From Streptomyces sp. NBC_00670 (GTDB lineage: Bacteria; Actinomycetota; Actinomycetes; Streptomycetales; Streptomycetaceae): a stretch of 64,000 bases of DNA. The notes beneath the pieces are model-generated. The model did no database searches, was not told the DNA's origin, and saw only the letters and a program-made list of their open reading frames with translations. The DNA lies in contig NZ_CP109017.1 in assembly GCF_036226765.1 (NCBI RefSeq), positions 2,495,501 through 2,559,500 of the forward strand, written 5' to 3'. How positions within the stretch are numbered: position 1 is the stretch's first letter; each line of letters begins with the position of its first letter. Position numbers and translations under genes: made by a program. This document shows positions 34,911-43,388 of this stretch, piece after piece.

Positions 34911-37490
34911 GTGCCTGGCACCAATCTGACCCGCGAAGAGGCACGGACGCGGGCGAAGCTGCTCACCGTCGACTCGTACGAGATCGACCTCGATCTCTCG
35001 GGCGCTCAAGAGGGCGGCACCTACCGGTCCGTGACCACGGTGCGCTTCGACGTGGCCGAGTCCGGCGCGGACTCGTTCATCGACCTGATCGCCCCGGCCG
35101 TGCACGAGGTGACCCTCAACGGTGACACGCTGGACGCCGCCGAGGTCTTCGCGGACTCCCGGATCGCGCTGCGCGGGCTCCTGGAGGGCCGCAACATCCT
35201 GCGGGTCGTGGCCGACTGCGCGTACACCAACACGGGCGAGGGCCTGCACCGCTTCGTCGACCCGGTCGACGACCAGGCGTACCTCTACACCCAGTTCGAG
35301 GTCCCCGACGCCCGCCGGGTGTTCGCCAGCTTCGAGCAGCCGGACCTGAAGGCGACCTTCCAGTTCACCGTGAAGGCGCCGGAGGGCTGGACGGTCATCT
35401 CCAACTCGCCGACGCCCGAGCCCGACGGACAGCTCTGGGTGTTCGAGCCGACGCCGCGGATCTCGACGTACATCACCGCGCTGATCGTCGGCCCGTACCA
35501 CAGCGTGCACAGCGTCTACGAGAAGGACGGGCAGTCCGTCCCGCTCGGCATCTACTGCCGGCCCTCGCTCGCCGAGTTCCTCGACGCGGACGCGATCTTC
35601 GACATCACCCGGCAGGGCTTCGACTGGTTCCAGGAGAAGTTCGACTACGCCTACCCGTTCAAGAAGTACGACCAGCTGTTCGTGCCCGAGTTCAACGCGG
35701 GCGCGATGGAGAACGCGGGCGCGGTCACCTTCCGCGACCAGTACGTCTTCCGGTCCAAGGTGACGGACGCGGCGTACGAGGGCCGGGCCGCGACGATCCT
35801 GCACGAGCTGGCCCACATGTGGTTCGGCGACCTGGTCACCATGGAGTGGTGGAACGACCTGTGGCTGAACGAGTCGTTCGCCACCTACGCCGAGGCCGCC
35901 TGCCTCGCGCACGCGCCGGGCACGAGGTGGCCGCAGTCGTGGACCACCTTCGCCAACCAGATGAAGACCTGGGCGTACCGGCAGGACCAGCTGCCCTCCA
36001 CGCACCCGATCATGGCCGAGATCAACGACCTCGAGGACGTGCTCGTCAACTTCGACGGCATCACCTACGCCAAGGGCGCCAGCGTGCTCAAGCAGCTCGT
36101 GGCGTACGTGGGCATGGACGAGTTCTTCCAGGGCGTGCAGGCGTACTTCAAGCGCCACGCGTACGGCAACACGCGCCTGTCCGACCTGCTGGGCGCGCTG
36201 GAGGAGACCTCCGGGCGCGACCTGAAGACCTGGTCGAACAAGTGGCTGGAGACGGCCGGCATCAACATCCTGCGCCCGGAGATCGAGACCGACGCCGACG
36301 GTGTCATCACCTCCTTCGCCGTCCGCCAGGAGGCCCCGGCGCTGCCCGCCGGCGCCAAGGGCGAGGCCGTGCTGCGGCCGCACCGGATCGCGATCGGCCT
36401 GTACGACCTCGACGAGGCGAGCGGCAAGCTGGTGCGCGCCGAGGACGGCCGGATCGAGCTGGACGTCGACGGTGAGCTGACCGCCGTGCCGCAGCTGGCC
36501 GGCCGGCGCCGTCCGGCGGTCGTCCTGCTCAACGACGACGACCTGTCGTACGCCAAGGTCCGCCTCGACGAGCAGTCGCTGGCGTTCGTCACCGAGCACC
36601 TGGGCGACTTCGAGTGGTCGCTGCCGCGCGCCCTGTGCTGGGCCTCGGCCTGGGACATGACCCGCGACGGCGAGCTCGCCGCGCGCGACTACCTGTCCCT
36701 GGTGCTGTCCGGCATCGGCAAGGAGTCCGACATCGGTGTGGTGCAGTCGCTGCACCGCCAGGTCAAGCTCGCCGTCGACCTCTACGCCGACCCGGGCGCC
36801 AGGGAGACGCTGCTCACCCGGTGGACCGACGCCACGCTGGCCCATCTGCGGTCGGCCGAGGCGGGCAGCGACCACCAGCTGGCCTGGGCGCGCGCGTTCG
36901 CCGCGACCGCCCGTACGCCGGAGCAGCTGGACCTGCTGGAGTCGCTGCTCGACGGGTCGCACACCGTGGAGGGGCTGGCCGTCGACACCGAGCTGCGCTG
37001 GGCGTTCGTGCAGCGGCTGGCGGCGGTCGGGCGGTTCGACGAGAACGAGATCGCCGGGGAGTACGAGCGCGACCGGACGGCGGCCGGTGAGCGGCACGCC
37101 GCCAGTGCGCGGGCGGCGCGGCCGACGGAGGAGGCCAAGGCGGAGGCGTGGGCCTCGGTCGTGGAGTCCGACACGTTGCCGAACGCGGTGCAGGAGGCGG
37201 TGATCGCGGGGTTCGTGCAGACGGATCAGCGGGAGCTGCTGGCGCCGTACGTGGACCGGTACTTCGACGCGGTCAAGGGTGTCTGGGAGTCGCGGTCGTA
37301 CGAGATGGCGCAGCAGGTGGTGGTGGGGCTGTACCCGTCCGTGCAGGTGGCCGCCTCCACGCTGTCGAAGACGGACGAGTGGCTGTCGTCGGCGGAGCCG
37401 AACGCGGCGTTGCGGAGGCTGATCTCCGAGGCGCGGGCCGGGGTCGAGCGGGCGTTGCGGGCGCAGGAGGTGGACGCGGCGGGGCGGTAG
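34911..37490 (+). CDS. pepN: Aminopeptidase N (M1 metallopeptidase), copy 2
   Basis: Same architecture as the copy at 21319: GAMEN at 264-268, zinc motif HELAH at 298-302 with Glu321 eighteen residues on, then the C-terminal helical domain. The opening NLTREEARTRAKLLTVDSYEIDLDLS parallels NLSRDEARERAALLSVDGYDVSLDLR of copy 1. Both are exactly 859 residues although the motifs are offset by nine positions, so indels elsewhere compensate. GTG is the start, with GGAGGAG upstream. This copy sits beside asd; both copies look catalytically intact, so they probably differ in specificity or expression. Confidence 0.95.
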   Translation: MPGTNLTREEARTRAKLLTVDSYEIDLDLSGAQEGGTYRSVTTVRFDVAESGADSFIDLIAPAVHEVTLNGDTLDAAEVFADSRIALRGLLEGRNILRVVADCAYTNTGEGLHRFVDPVDDQAYLYTQFEVPDARRVFASFEQPDLKATFQFTVKAPEGWTVISNSPTPEPDGQLWVFEPTPRISTYITALIVGPYHSVHSVYEKDGQSVPLGIYCRPSLAEFLDADAIFDITRQGFDWFQEKFDYAYPFKKYDQLFVPEFNAGAMENAGAVTFRDQYVFRSKVTDAAYEGRAATILHELAHMWFGDLVTMEWWNDLWLNESFATYAEAACLAHAPGTRWPQSWTTFANQMKTWAYRQDQLPSTHPIMAEINDLEDVLVNFDGITYAKGASVLKQLVAYVGMDEFFQGVQAYFKRHAYGNTRLSDLLGALEETSGRDLKTWSNKWLETAGINILRPEIETDADGVITSFAVRQEAPALPAGAKGEAVLRPHRIAIGLYDLDEASGKLVRAEDGRIELDVDGELTAVPQLAGRRRPAVVLLNDDDLSYAKVRLDEQSLAFVTEHLGDFEWSLPRALCWASAWDMTRDGELAARDYLSLVLSGIGKESDIGVVQSLHRQVKLAVDLYADPGARETLLTRWTDATLAHLRSAEAGSDHQLAWARAFAATARTPEQLDLLESLLDGSHTVEGLAVDTELRWAFVQRLAAVGRFDENEIAGEYERDRTAAGERHAASARAARPTEEAKAEAWASVVESDTLPNAVQEAVIAGFVQTDQRELLAPYVDRYFDAVKGVWESRSYEMAQQVVVGLYPSVQVAASTLSKTDEWLSSAEPNAALRRLISEARAGVERALRAQEVDAAGR

Positions 37491-37509
37491 GGGGCACGGA
37501 GCGCCCCCG

Positions 37510-38991
37510 TCAGCCGACGTGGGTCGTGAGGGTTTGCTCCAACTGGGCCGCGGACACCGGTGTGTCCGCGGCCCAGGCCGTGTAGCCGTCGGGGCGGACC
37601 AGGAGGGTGGTGCGGCGGGGGCTCGCCCAGTGGTGGAGGGCGAGACGGTCCTCGCGGGAGCCGGCGGGGAGCTGCCGGTCACGCGGGAGAATCAGGACCC
37701 AGCGGCCTCCGCGCAGGGCCTCGTGGAGGCGCGTGTCGCCCGACAGGCGGACGTCCGGGACCCTTGTGCCGGTCAGGCGGTGAGCGCCGCGCGGGGTGGC
37801 GTAGGCGTAGCCGATGCCGGTGACCTGGGCGGCGAGGCGGCGGCGGGCGGGGCCGCAGTGATCGAGGAAGGTGACGAGGCCGGCGCGCAGCGCGCGGGTC
37901 CAGGGCCGCTCGGCCATCGCGAGCCGTACGATGCCGCCGCTGCTGCGCAGTACCGCCCGGCCGACCGGGTGCCGTTCGGCCTGGTAGGTGTCGAGCAGGC
38001 CGGGGCCGGCGTGGCCCTGCAGCACCGCGGCGAGTTTCCAGCCCAGGTTGGCCGCGTCCTGGAGCCCGGTGTTCATGCCCTGGCCGCCCGCCGGGGTGTG
38101 CACATGGGCGGCGTCCCCGGCGAGGAGGACCCGGCCCACCCGGTACGCCGGCGCCTGCCGTTCGTCGCTGTGGAAGCGGGACATCCAGCGGGCCTCGCGC
38201 ATGTCGTAGTCGCGGCCGAGGGCGAGCCGGGTGATCTCCTTGACCTCGTCCAGGCCGAGCGGCGCGGTGTCGGGGACGTCACGGCCCCGGTGCCAGCCGA
38301 TCATGCGGTGGTAGCCGTCGCCGAACGGCGCGAGGAAGGCGAAGGCGTCGCCGACCGCGTTGACGGTGAGCAGGTTCTCCGGCTCCTCGCCGAGCCGTAC
38401 GTCCGCCAGCACGACGGAGCGGATGACCGACCGTCCGGGGAACGGCAGCCCGACCGCCGCCCGCACCGCGCTGCGCATGCCGTCCGTCCCGACGGCGTAC
38501 TCCGCCCGCAACGGCTCCCGCTCCTGCCCGCCGGAGCCGCGGACCTTCAGGGTGACGCCGTCGTCGTGCTGCGCCAGGCCGGTCACCTCGGTGTCGTACC
38601 GGAAGGTCACCCCCGCCTCCTCGGCGCGCCGCAGCAGGACCTTCTCCACCTCGTACTGCGGGACGACGAGCAGGTGGTTGAAGCGGGAGGGGAGTTCGTC
38701 GAGACGGATGGAGAGGCGGCCGAAGAGGCCGATGTCGGCGAGCCTGCGGCCGGTCGCCTCGATCTCGTCGGCGATCCCGCGGGCGTCGAACTGTTCCAGC
38801 GTGCGGGCGTGCAGGACGAAGGCGCGGGAGAGGTTGCTGATCCGGCGCGGGCGCTTCTCGACGAGGGTGACGGGGACCCCGGCGAGGGCCAGATCCCCCG
38901 CCAGCAGCAGCCCGGTCGGCCCCGCGCCGACGACGAGTACGCGGGGGGTGGTGGTGTGCGCGGTGCTGGTGGTGCGGGACTTGTCCGTCAT
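37510..38991 (-). CDS. FAD-dependent aromatic monooxygenase (PheA/TfdB-type)
   Basis: A 493-residue flavoprotein hydroxylase of the class that includes polyketide hydroxylases and antibiotic-inactivating Rox enzymes. The dinucleotide motif GAGPTGLLLAGDLALAGV, the central DG motif (GTDGMRSAVR) and GRVLLAGDAAHVHTPAGGQGMNTGLQDA are all present, followed by a short thioredoxin-like C-terminal domain. It is divergent from a TetR gene across an operator-rich region, a typical substrate-induced detoxification or tailoring arrangement. The substrate is unknown. Confidence 0.92.
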   Translation of the reverse strand: MTDKSRTTSTAHTTTPRVLVVGAGPTGLLLAGDLALAGVPVTLVEKRPRRISNLSRAFVLHARTLEQFDARGIADEIEATGRRLADIGLFGRLSIRLDELPSRFNHLLVVPQYEVEKVLLRRAEEAGVTFRYDTEVTGLAQHDDGVTLKVRGSGGQEREPLRAEYAVGTDGMRSAVRAAVGLPFPGRSVIRSVVLADVRLGEEPENLLTVNAVGDAFAFLAPFGDGYHRMIGWHRGRDVPDTAPLGLDEVKEITRLALGRDYDMREARWMSRFHSDERQAPAYRVGRVLLAGDAAHVHTPAGGQGMNTGLQDAANLGWKLAAVLQGHAGPGLLDTYQAERHPVGRAVLRSSGGIVRLAMAERPWTRALRAGLVTFLDHCGPARRRLAAQVTGIGYAYATPRGAHRLTGTRVPDVRLSGDTRLHEALRGGRWVLILPRDRQLPAGSREDRLALHHWASPRRTTLLVRPDGYTAWAADTPVSAAQLEQTLTTHVG

Positions 38992-39020
38992 GGCTGCCTC
39001 ACCAGGGGTCTACGGATGGT

Positions 39021-39163
39021 GGCCAACGCAACTATGCCAACGCTTGTTTGCCAACGTAGGACGACCACAGACAGCGTGTCAACAGATGTTGGCCAACAAG
39101 TGTAGGCCAACGAGAGTTGGCCTACACTTGTTGGCCGTCAGGCGTCGGCCTACGCTTGTTGGC
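39021..39163. promoter_or_regulatory. Iterated operator and overlapping promoter of the monooxygenase/TetR pair
   Basis: Arms of 21 nt (39091-39111 and 39116-39136) form a perfect inverted repeat around GAGA. The 16-mer GCCTACACTTGTTGGC occurs at 39120-39135, inverted at 39092-39107, and with one change (GCCTACGCTTGTTGGC) at 39148-39163. Degenerate GCCAAC sites continue leftward (39036-39060). TTGTTG (39128-39133), a 17-bp spacer and TACGCT (39151-39156) form a promoter within two copies, with transcription predicted at or next to the TetR ATG. Confidence 0.8.
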
Positions 39164-39736
39164 ATGGCCGAAACCTCCCCGCCCGCACGGCGCTCCGACG
39201 CCACCCGCACCGCGATCCTCGCCGCCGCACGCGAACGCTTCGCCTCCGACGGCTACGAGCGGGCGACCATCCGGGCCATCGCCAAGGACGCGCGGATCGA
39301 CCCGTCGATGGTCATGCGTTACTACGGGTCGAAGGAGGGGCTGTTCGCCGCCGTGCTCGACGTCGACCTTCGGCTGCCCGACCCCACGGGGCTGCCGCGG
39401 GAGGAGGTGGGGCGGGTCCTGGTGCGGCACTTCCTGCACCTGTGGGAGGAGAACGACGTCCTCACGGCGCTGCTGCGCGCCGGGGTGACCAATGCCGCGG
39501 GGGCCGAGCGGATGCAGGGGATCTTCCGGGACCAGATCGTGCCCGTCGCCCGGCGCGTGTGCCCGGACCCCGAGCAGGTGCCGGCCCGGGCCGCGCTCGT
39601 GGCGTCGCAGGTGCTGGGGCTGGCGCTGACCCGTTACGTCCTGCGGTTCCCGTCGGCGGCGGCGCTCTCACCGGAGGAGGTCGTGGCGTGGCTGGCCCCC
39701 ACGCTCCAGCGGTACCTCACCGCGCCCAGCCCGTGA
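39164..39736 (+). CDS. TetR-family regulator, probably translated leaderless
   Basis: A 190-residue regulator with a clear helix-turn-helix (ATIRAIAKDARIDPSMVMRYYGSKEGLFAAVL). Its ATG directly abuts an operator copy, with no ribosome-binding site and a -10-like TACGCT eight bases upstream, so the mRNA should start at the start codon. It most likely represses itself and the divergent monooxygenase through the iterated GCCTACACTTGTTGGC sites. Ligand unknown. It ends in a terminator shared with a convergent small membrane-protein gene. Confidence 0.92.
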   Translation: MAETSPPARRSDATRTAILAAARERFASDGYERATIRAIAKDARIDPSMVMRYYGSKEGLFAAVLDVDLRLPDPTGLPREEVGRVLVRHFLHLWEENDVLTALLRAGVTNAAGAERMQGIFRDQIVPVARRVCPDPEQVPARAALVASQVLGLALTRYVLRFPSAAALSPEEVVAWLAPTLQRYLTAPSP

Positions 39737-39778
39737 GGCGGCACCGCGGAGTGCGGCACACGGCGCGCCGCACGAACA

Positions 39779-39824
39779 CGCCGAGGGAGTCCGCGCACCA
39801 TGCGGTGTGCGGGCTCCCTCGGCG
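39779..39824. terminator. Bidirectional terminator between TetR and the small membrane protein gene
   Basis: CGCCGAGGGAG and CTCCCTCGGCG form the outer stem, continued inward by CCGCGCACC and GGTGTGCGG with two mismatches, around an ATGC loop. Confidence 0.85.
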
Positions 39825-39839
39825 TAAGGTCTGGCCGGG

Positions 39840-40076
39840 TCAGCTCTGCTGCTGCTTGCGGGACTTGTCCAGGGCCATGACCAGGCCGGCGATGACCAGG
39901 AACAGGACGATCGGCGCGGCGACGTAGAGTCCCAGCGTCTCGGCGACGCTGAGGCCCTGGCCGGGGTCGTCGCCGTCGTCGCGGGCCAGCGCGAGCGCGG
40001 GGGACGACATGAGCAGCATCATCAGCGTCGTACCGGCGGCCAGGGCGCCGGCGCGCAGGGCGTTCTTCTTGTCCAC
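39840..40076 (-). CDS. Small membrane protein with signal peptide
   Basis: A 78-residue protein: an N-terminal signal or helix (ALRAGALAAGTTLMMLLMSSPALALA), a short acidic external loop (RDDGDDPGQGLSVAE), and a second helix (LGLYVAAPIVLFLVIAGLVMAL) with a basic cytosolic tail (DKSRKQQQS). I recall similar uncharacterised proteins across Streptomyces. It starts with GTG and has no strong ribosome-binding site. It lies about 85 bp after malQ on the same strand and may be co-transcribed. Function unknown. Confidence 0.75.
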   Translation of the reverse strand: MDKKNALRAGALAAGTTLMMLLMSSPALALARDDGDDPGQGLSVAETLGLYVAAPIVLFLVIAGLVMALDKSRKQQQS

Positions 40077-40162
40077 GGTGCAAACGTAGCGAACGGCCGG
40101 AAGCCCCGCGCGCCCGGGGTGCCGTACGGCCGCCCGGCCGGCCCCGTGGACCGGGCCCGGCG

Positions 40163-42379
40163 TCACCGCTCCCCCGGCTCGCGCAGGACGTCCGTCAGGG
40201 CGCGGACGCGGGGCGAGGCGGCCAGGTCCTCCAGGGTGACCGGGCGGCCGTCCGCGTCGGCGACGGGCAGCCGCCAGTTGGGGTACTGGTCCCAGGTGCC
40301 GGGCAGGTTCTGCGGGCGGCGGTCGCCGACGCCGTCGGGGAGCCAGACGCCGACCATGCGGGCGGGGGTGCGCAGCAGGAACCGGTGCAGGGCCTGGATC
40401 TCGGCCTCCTCGCGGGGTCCGGCCGGTCCGCCGCCGGCGCCTTCGAGCAGGCCGAGCCGGTCGAGGACGGCCAGCCATTCGCCGACGTCCGCCGCGGCCT
40501 CGGCGCGCTCCTCCTCCACCGGTCGGGTGAGCAGGCCGAGGCGGTCGCGCAGGTCGACGTGTTCGCCGGTGAGGCGGGCGGCGGTGGAGGGCAGGTCGTG
40601 GGTGGTGGCGGTGGCCAGGCAGTCGGCGCGCCAGCGCTCGGGGGGCAGCGGCCGTCCGTCGCCGGTCCAGTCGCGTTCGAACCACAGCACGGAGGTGCCG
40701 AGCACGCCGCGCTTCTGGAGCGCCTCGCGCACGCCGGGCTCGACGGTGCCGAGGTCCTCGCCGATCACCAGGGCGCCGGCGCGGGAGGCCTCCAGGACGA
40801 GGATCGCGAGCATGGCGTCGGCGTCGTAGCGGACGTAGGTGCCCTCGGTGGGCGGCCGGCCCTGGGGGACCCACCAGAGGCGGAACAGGCCCATGACGTG
40901 GTCGATGCGCAGCGCGCCCGCGTGCCGGAGCAGGGCGCGCAGCAGGCTGCGGTAGGGGGCGTAGCCGGAGGCGGCGAGCCGGTCCGGGCGCCAGGGCGGC
41001 AGCCCCCAGTCCTGGCCACGGGCGTTGAAGGCGTCGGGCGGGGCGCCGACCGACATGCCGGCGGCGAAGTGGTCGGCCTGCGCCCAGGCGTCGGCGCCGC
41101 CGGGATGGACGCCGACGGCGAGGTCGTGCACGAGCCCGACCGCCATGCCGGCGTCGCGCGCGGAGCGCTGGGCGGCGGCGAGCTGGGCGTCGGTGAGCCA
41201 GGCGAGCCGGCTGTGGAAATCGACGCGGTCGAGGAGTTCGCCGCGCGCCCGGGCGGTCTCGGCCGAGCGGGGGTCGCGCAGCGGTTCGGGCCACCGGTGC
41301 CAGTCGGAGCCGTGCACCTCGGCCAGCGCGCACCAGGTGGCGTGGTCCTCCAGGGCCCGGCCCTCCCGGGCGAGGAAGTCGGCGTAGGCGGCACGGCGGC
41401 CGGGTCCGAGGGGGACGGCGCGGACCAGTTCGAGGGCCTGGCGCTTCAGTTCCCACACGGCGTCGCGGTCGATGAGCGCGTCCTCGTGCAGAACGGCGGC
41501 GCGCAGCCGGGCGGCGTCCGCGCGGAGCCCGGCGAGGCGGGCGGGGTCGTCGGCGTAGGGGTACTCGGGGACGTCCTCCACCCGCAGGTGGACCGGGTCG
41601 GGGTAGCGGCGGGAGGACGGCCGGTACGGGGAGGGGTCGGTGGGGGCGCCGGGTACGGCCGCATGCAACGGGTTGACCTGCACGAATCCGGCGCCGAGGG
41701 TGCGGCCTGCCCAGGCGGTGAGCTCGGCGAGGTCGCCGAGGTCGCCCATGCCCCAGGAGCGGTGGGAGAGCAGGGAGTAGAGCTGGACGAGGAGCCCGTG
41801 GGTGCGGCCGGGCGGGGCGGGCAGCCGGGCCGGGGCGACGACGAGGTGCGCGGTGGCGGTGCGGCCGTCGGGGGCGGTGGCGTGCAGGGTGTGGACGCCG
41901 GGCGGGAGGCCGTCGGCCCCGTCGTCGCGGACCTCGCCCTGTTCGGTCTCGACCCGCAGCCGGGTACCGGCGGGGAGCGCGGCGAGGGCGTCCGGCACCA
42001 CCGGTTCCTCCCCCGCCCCGGGCAGCCACCGCACGACCGTCGGCGGCAGCAGCCGCTGCCGCAGCTCCGCCTCGCGCGCGTCGAGCGCACGGCGTACGGC
42101 GTCCGGGCCGCCCGCGTCGACGCCGAGCGCGGCCAGCGCGGCGACCACGGCTCCGTCGGAGGCGGCGACCGTACGGTCCGGGGAGGGCCGGTAGGAGGTG
42201 GCGACACCGTGCAGGGCGGCGAGCCGGGCCAAGGGGGTCTCGGGCTCACCCCCGGCGAACGCCTCGCCCGGCGGGTCGTCGGCAGACGTCTCCCCCGACG
42301 GGTCGTCGGCCGGCGTCTCCCCCGTCGCGTCCCCCGCCCGAGGGGCCTCTGCCGCCTCTTCCCGCTCGCCCGGCGGCAT
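40163..42379 (-). CDS. malQ: 4-alpha-glucanotransferase (amylomaltase)
   Basis: Transfers alpha-1,4-glucan segments between maltodextrins, GH77 family. The 738-residue protein has the nucleophile Asp in ALRIDHVMGLFRLWW, the acid/base Glu in IGEDLGTVEP and the transition-state Asp in TTHDLPSTAARL. The N-terminal 45 residues (GETPADDPSGETSADDPPGE repeats) are low-complexity and not part of the enzyme. Its ATG immediately follows the TAG of the small upstream gene (TAGATG), so translation is coupled; no separate ribosome-binding site is needed. Role: maltodextrin and glycogen metabolism. Confidence 0.95.
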   Translation of the reverse strand: MPPGEREEAAEAPRAGDATGETPADDPSGETSADDPPGEAFAGGEPETPLARLAALHGVATSYRPSPDRTVAASDGAVVAALAALGVDAGGPDAVRRALDAREAELRQRLLPPTVVRWLPGAGEEPVVPDALAALPAGTRLRVETEQGEVRDDGADGLPPGVHTLHATAPDGRTATAHLVVAPARLPAPPGRTHGLLVQLYSLLSHRSWGMGDLGDLAELTAWAGRTLGAGFVQVNPLHAAVPGAPTDPSPYRPSSRRYPDPVHLRVEDVPEYPYADDPARLAGLRADAARLRAAVLHEDALIDRDAVWELKRQALELVRAVPLGPGRRAAYADFLAREGRALEDHATWCALAEVHGSDWHRWPEPLRDPRSAETARARGELLDRVDFHSRLAWLTDAQLAAAQRSARDAGMAVGLVHDLAVGVHPGGADAWAQADHFAAGMSVGAPPDAFNARGQDWGLPPWRPDRLAASGYAPYRSLLRALLRHAGALRIDHVMGLFRLWWVPQGRPPTEGTYVRYDADAMLAILVLEASRAGALVIGEDLGTVEPGVREALQKRGVLGTSVLWFERDWTGDGRPLPPERWRADCLATATTHDLPSTAARLTGEHVDLRDRLGLLTRPVEEERAEAAADVGEWLAVLDRLGLLEGAGGGPAGPREEAEIQALHRFLLRTPARMVGVWLPDGVGDRRPQNLPGTWDQYPNWRLPVADADGRPVTLEDLAASPRVRALTDVLREPGER

Positions 42380-42643
42380 CTACAGTCCCGAGGGGTCCGC
42401 GCACGCCCCGGTGAGGCCGGCGCCGACGACGGAGGGCTCGCTGGTCAGGGGGGCCGCGTCGGCCAGCGGGGGTTCGCTGGTGAGCGGCTCGAGGTCGGGC
42501 AGCGGGGGCTCGCTGGTCAGGGGCGCCTCGGCGCGGCTGCCCTCCGCGCTGAGCATGCACAGGTCGAGTTCGGCGGTTTCGGCGGACGGCTCCGCCGGGC
42601 GTTTGGACTGGGCGGGGAAAAGCAGGCGTGCCGGTGCGGCCAC
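42380..42643 (-). CDS. Small Pro/Ser/Glu-rich repeat protein translationally coupled to malQ
   Basis: An 87-residue protein I do not recognise. The GTG start has a near-perfect AAGGAGG 5 nt upstream, the best ribosome-binding site in this part of the window, and its stop codon abuts the malQ ATG. The second half contains three near-repeats of about 12 residues beginning PLTSEP (APLTSEPPLPDLE, PLTSEPPLADAA, PLTSEPSVVGAG); the two cysteines lie in LDLCMLS and TGACAD. It might be a translational leader for malQ, a carried-along small protein, or a precursor peptide; no modification enzyme lies near. Confidence 0.65.
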   Translation of the reverse strand: MAAPARLLFPAQSKRPAEPSAETAELDLCMLSAEGSRAEAPLTSEPPLPDLEPLTSEPPLADAAPLTSEPSVVGAGLTGACADPSGL

Positions 42644-42668
42644 AAGGGCCTCCTTGTCGTCGGACGAC

Positions 42669-42702
42669 GGTCCGGTACGGATGGTCCGGTACGAGCGGTC
42701 CG
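42669..42702. repeat. 14-bp direct repeats upstream of the malQ leader gene
   Basis: GGTCCGGTACG recurs at 42669 and 42683, and GGTCCG again at 42697, a strict 14-bp period, ending 26 bp before the GTG of the small gene. They could be activator or repressor sites for the malQ operon. Confidence 0.5.
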
Positions 42703-42817
42703 TCGCGGGTGAGGGTTAGTAGCCCTACCCCAAGCCCGCACCCGCAGACGTAAGTCACCCCGCAACGTGCTCCGCGTCACACTTCCGGGTGTGCGGCGCC
42801 CGCCATGCGTCCGACTA

Positions 42818-42849
42818 TTCACTCAGTACATGTTGTGAGTGCATACTGA
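42818..42849 (+). promoter_or_regulatory. Promoter and operator of the PadR-ABC operon
   Basis: TTCACT (42818-42823), an 18-bp spacer and CATACT (42842-42847) place the transcription start at the PadR ATG. Two interleaved inverted repeats overlap it: CACTCA/TGAGTG (42820-42825, 42836-42841) and TCAGTA/TACTGA (42823-42828, 42844-42849). This fits autorepression. Confidence 0.6.
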
Positions 42850-42854
42850 TCACC

Positions 42855-43388
42855 ATGAGCACCCGCCACATCCTGCTCGGGCTGCTCGCCGCGGGGCCGA
42901 GCCATGGCTACGACCTCAAGCGGCGGCACGACGAGCGCTTCCCCCAGGCACGCCCCCTGGCGTACGGGCAGGTCTACACGACGCTGCAACGGCTGGTCCG
43001 GGACGGCCTCGCCGAGGTCGAGGGCACCGGCTCCGACGGCGGCCCCGAGCGCACCCTGTACCGCGCCACCGAGGACGGGGCCCGGGAGCTGGCCCACTGG
43101 GCGGGGGAGATCACTCCCCCGGCGCCGTTCGTGACGAACGAGATCTTCGCCAAGGTCGTCGTCGCGATCCTGGCCCCGGGCGATCCGGCCGGCTATCTGC
43201 GGGCCCAGCGGGCCGCGCACATGACCCGGATGCGGGAGCTCACCGCGGTGAAGACGGCACCCGGCGCCCCCCTGGCGACCGTGCTCTCGGCCGACTACGC
43301 CCTCCATCACCTCGACGCCGACCTCCGCTGGATGACGACCACGGCGGCCCGGCTCACCACTTTGACCGCGGAGGTCCACTCAGCATGA
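42855..43388 (+). CDS. PadR-family transcriptional regulator
   Basis: A 177-residue winged-helix regulator: HILLGLLAAGPSHGYDLKRRHDERF is the PadR signature, LAYGQVYTTLQRLVRDGLAEVEG the recognition helix and wing, and the C-terminal half is the helical dimerisation domain. No ribosome-binding site precedes the ATG, and a -10 element ends 7 nt upstream, so translation is probably leaderless. It overlaps the ATPase gene by ATGA and presumably represses the transporter operon until a drug-like ligand binds. Confidence 0.92.
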   Translation: MSTRHILLGLLAAGPSHGYDLKRRHDERFPQARPLAYGQVYTTLQRLVRDGLAEVEGTGSDGGPERTLYRATEDGARELAHWAGEITPPAPFVTNEIFAKVVVAILAPGDPAGYLRAQRAAHMTRMRELTAVKTAPGAPLATVLSADYALHHLDADLRWMTTTAARLTTLTAEVHSA

